Positions 5,646 to 7,734 of a stretch of DNA of 7,734 nt are shown here, in pieces; position 1 is the stretch's first letter; the number at the start of each line of letters is the position of its first letter. Both the position numbers and the translations under genes were made by a program. The notes under the pieces were generated by a model. That model made no database searches, was not told the origin of the DNA, and worked only from the letters and a program-made list of their open reading frames with translations. Source of the stretch: Bacteroidota bacterium (lineage in GTDB: Bacteria; Bacteroidota; Bacteroidia; Bacteroidales; VadinHA17); assembly GCA_016868515.1 (NCBI GenBank), contig VGGM01000057.1, positions 1-7,734 of the forward strand, given 5' to 3'.

Positions 5646-7733
5646 TCAGTTCATTAGTCCCCTGTTTCTGAGGAGAGCTTCGATACCTGGCTGCTTGCCA
5701 CGGAAGTTGATATACAGGTCGCGTGGCTCGGCAGAACCGCCTTTTGAAAGAATTTCTCTTTCAAATGCAGCGGCTACATCCCGGTTGAAAATATCTCCGG
5801 TTTCCTTAAAGGCTTCAAAAGCATCGGCATCAAGCTGTTCGCACCAGATGTAGCTGTAATACCCGGCCGAGTAGCCACCCGAGAAGATATGGTTAAAGTA
5901 TGTTGACCGGTATCTTGGAATAATCTCACTGATAAGACCGTATTTATCCATTGCCTTCTTCTCGAATTCCTGGACATTTATATTTTCAGGAGTTGTAATG
6001 GCGTGGAACTCCATATCCAGTAGCGAAGCTGCCACGTACTCAACTGTTATGAATCCGGTGTTGAATTTCCCGGCCCTGTCGAGCTTCTCAATAATTTCTG
6101 CCGGAAGCACTTCTCCGGTCTGGTAGTGTTTTGCATATACATTAAGGACTTCAGGTTCTAGCACCCAGTGTTCCATTATCTGCGAGGGGAGTTCGACGAA
6201 ATCTCTGGCCACAGAGGTCCCGGAAATGCTGGGATAGGTTGAATTGGAAAGCAACTGATGGAGTGCATGTCCGAACTCATGGAAGAAAGTGCCGGCTTCT
6301 TCAGCTGTAAGAAGGGATGGTTTATCGCCGGAAGGGGGCGTGAAGTTGCAAACGATTGACACAAGCGGGGTTACCATTTTCCCTTTCGAATCCCTGTGTT
6401 GTCCCCTGAAGGCAGTGCACCATGCGCCTCCTCTCTTCGATGCTCTGGGGAAGTTGTCAATAAAGAGGATTCCGATGTGCTGCCCGTTGCGGGTTACCTC
6501 ATAGACTCTTGCATCGGGGTGATATGATGGCACATCGGTTCTTTCTGCAAATTCGAGATCGTAGAGTCGGCCTGCAACATAGAACATCCCGTCCCTGACA
6601 TTGTCGATGGCAAAATATGGCCTGGTTAATTCATCATCGAGATCATACTTCTCTTTCTTGATCTTTTCAGTATAGTACCACCAGTCCCATGGCTCAAGTT
6701 TGAAATTTCCGCCTTCACGCCTTATGAGAGCAGACTGTTCCATGGCTTCGGCCTTTGCTACCGGCAGTGCAGCATTCCATATCTGTTCAAGGAAGCTGAT
6801 TACGGTTTCGGGGTTGCCGGCCATGTTTCTTTCAAGAACGAAGTCGGCATGGCTTTTATAACCCAGCAGGCTGGCTCTTTCCACCCTGAGTCGGGCAATA
6901 TCGGCCACAATCTTGTTATTGTCATTTTCATTGCCATTATTACCTCTGTTCTCGTATGCCTTGAATATCTTTTCTCTCAGTTCCCTTTTCTCTGAATACT
7001 GGAGGAATGGCCAGATACTGGGGGCCTGGAGGGTGAATACCCACTTACCTTCCATGCCGGCATTTTTTGCGGCACCGGCAGCCTGCATTTTCAGACCTTC
7101 AGGAAGGCCTGCCAGGTCATCCTCTGTTTCAATTACCAATCTGAAACTATTCGTCTCAGCCAGCAGATTCTGTCCGAATTTAAGGGTCAGCATCGAAAGT
7201 TCCTCGTTTATCTTCCTCAGCTTATCCTTATCGTCGGGAGACAGGGCTGCACCGTTTCTGATAAAATTCTTGTACCTCAGTTCGAGAACCCTCTTCTCTT
7301 CAGCCGTCAGACTGAACTTATCCTGGTTCTCATAAACGGTTTTAATCTTCATAAATAGTGTCTCGTTAAGGCTAATGTCATCACTGTGTTTGCTCTGTAA
7401 AGGCGAAAGCTCCACGCTTAATGCCTGCATTTCTTCACTGGTATTGGCCGAATTGATCGGGCCAAATGTTGAGCTTACCTTTCTGAGGAGGGCACCGCTG
7501 TATTCAAGGGCCCTGATTGTGTTCTCGAAAGTAGGCTCATCCTGATTTTCAATGATAGCGGTTACTTCATTCATCTGTTCTTCGAAGCCTTTCAGATATG
7601 CCGGCATGTAGTGCTCGGTTTTAATCTGGTCGAAGGGAGGGATGCCGAAAGGAGTCTTCCACTCGGCGAAGAAGGGATTTTCCGGCTGCTTATCGGTACA
7701 GGCCGAGGCAGCAATTACAATAGCTGATGCCAT
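5646..7733 (-). CDS. dcp: M3-family zinc metallopeptidase, Dcp-like peptidyl-dipeptidase lipoprotein (probably 5'-truncated)
   Basis: 695 residues are visible. The metal site is HEFGHALH with H485, E486 and H489; E514 in DFVELPSQ lies 25 residues after H489, as in M3 enzymes where this Glu is the third Zn ligand. The substrate-side loop FSGGYSAGYYSYIW is also present near the C-terminus. The N-terminal NPFF...PPFDQI...HY.PA and FENTIRALE...SGALL blocks match Dcp-type proteins of about 680-700 aa, which release C-terminal dipeptides from peptides. The first residues, a hydrophobic run ending ASAC, give a lipobox with C12, so the enzyme should be lipid-anchored in the envelope, unlike cytoplasmic E. 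coli Dcp. The Met at 7731-7733 touches the window end and no positively charged n-region precedes the hydrophobic run, so the true start is probably outside. It likely takes part in peptide utilisation. Dcp versus other M3 specificity is not settled by sequence alone. Confidence 0.92.
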   Translation of the reverse strand: MASAIVIAASACTDKQPENPFFAEWKTPFGIPPFDQIKTEHYMPAYLKGFEEQMNEVTAIIENQDEPTFENTIRALEYSGALLRKVSSTFGPINSANTSEEMQALSVELSPLQSKHSDDISLNETLFMKIKTVYENQDKFSLTAEEKRVLELRYKNFIRNGAALSPDDKDKLRKINEELSMLTLKFGQNLLAETNSFRLVIETEDDLAGLPEGLKMQAAGAAKNAGMEGKWVFTLQAPSIWPFLQYSEKRELREKIFKAYENRGNNGNENDNNKIVADIARLRVERASLLGYKSHADFVLERNMAGNPETVISFLEQIWNAALPVAKAEAMEQSALIRREGGNFKLEPWDWWYYTEKIKKEKYDLDDELTRPYFAIDNVRDGMFYVAGRLYDLEFAERTDVPSYHPDARVYEVTRNGQHIGILFIDNFPRASKRGGAWCTAFRGQHRDSKGKMVTPLVSIVCNFTPPSGDKPSLLTAEEAGTFFHEFGHALHQLLSNSTYPSISGTSVARDFVELPSQIMEHWVLEPEVLNVYAKHYQTGEVLPAEIIEKLDRAGKFNTGFITVEYVAASLLDMEFHAITTPENINVQEFEKKAMDKYGLISEIIPRYRSTYFNHIFSGGYSAGYYSYIWCEQLDADAFEAFKETGDIFNRDVAAAFEREILSKGGSAEPRDLYINFRGKQPGIEALLRNRGLMN

Positions 7734-7734
7734 T

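Overview
The window looks like a piece of a Bacteroidota (probably Bacteroidales/Marinilabiliales-like) chromosome. The grounds are protein content (an S46 dipeptidyl-peptidase relic, a lipoprotein M3 peptidase, a 7TM-type sensor kinase with an ectodomain), the lack of clear Shine-Dalgarno sequences, A/T-rich leaders, and a TAnnTTTG-like -7 element. No mobile element, RNA gene or CRISPR array was seen.

Layout. Positions 1-526 (+) are the 3' part of a UbiA-family membrane prenyltransferase, followed 1 nt later by maf (528-1115, +), a nucleotide pyrophosphatase; the two are probably co-transcribed. Next (about 1138-1582, +) is the wreck of an S46 serine dipeptidyl-peptidase: signal peptide and N-terminus in one frame, two C-terminal pieces in another, no usable start codon, and two internal deletions that remove the regions expected to carry His, Asp and Ser of the catalytic triad. 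A strong, probably bidirectional terminator (1605-1641) separates this rightward block from a leftward gene.

The central part is a divergent pair. On the minus strand (2603-1659) is a ferredoxin-like protein with a seven-Cys dicluster motif, a (Ser-His) repeat linker and a Cys-containing C-terminal domain. On the plus strand (2708-3391) is a Crp/Fnr-type regulator. Between them lies a perfect 16-bp palindrome, TGTAACATATGTTACA, of the type bound by Crp/Fnr dimers. The simplest reading is a self-contained redox or nitrosative-stress switch in which the regulator controls both itself and the Fe-S protein.

The right part holds two minus-strand genes: a 688-aa membrane sensor histidine kinase without an adjacent response regulator (5534-3468), and a Dcp-like M3 zinc metallopeptidase with a lipobox (7733-5646), probably 5'-truncated by the window end. 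A 12-bp perfect hairpin (5587-5624) separates them. Nothing here amounts to a clearly new multi-gene system; the most notable items are the catalytically gutted S46 gene and the palindrome-linked Fe-S/regulator pair.
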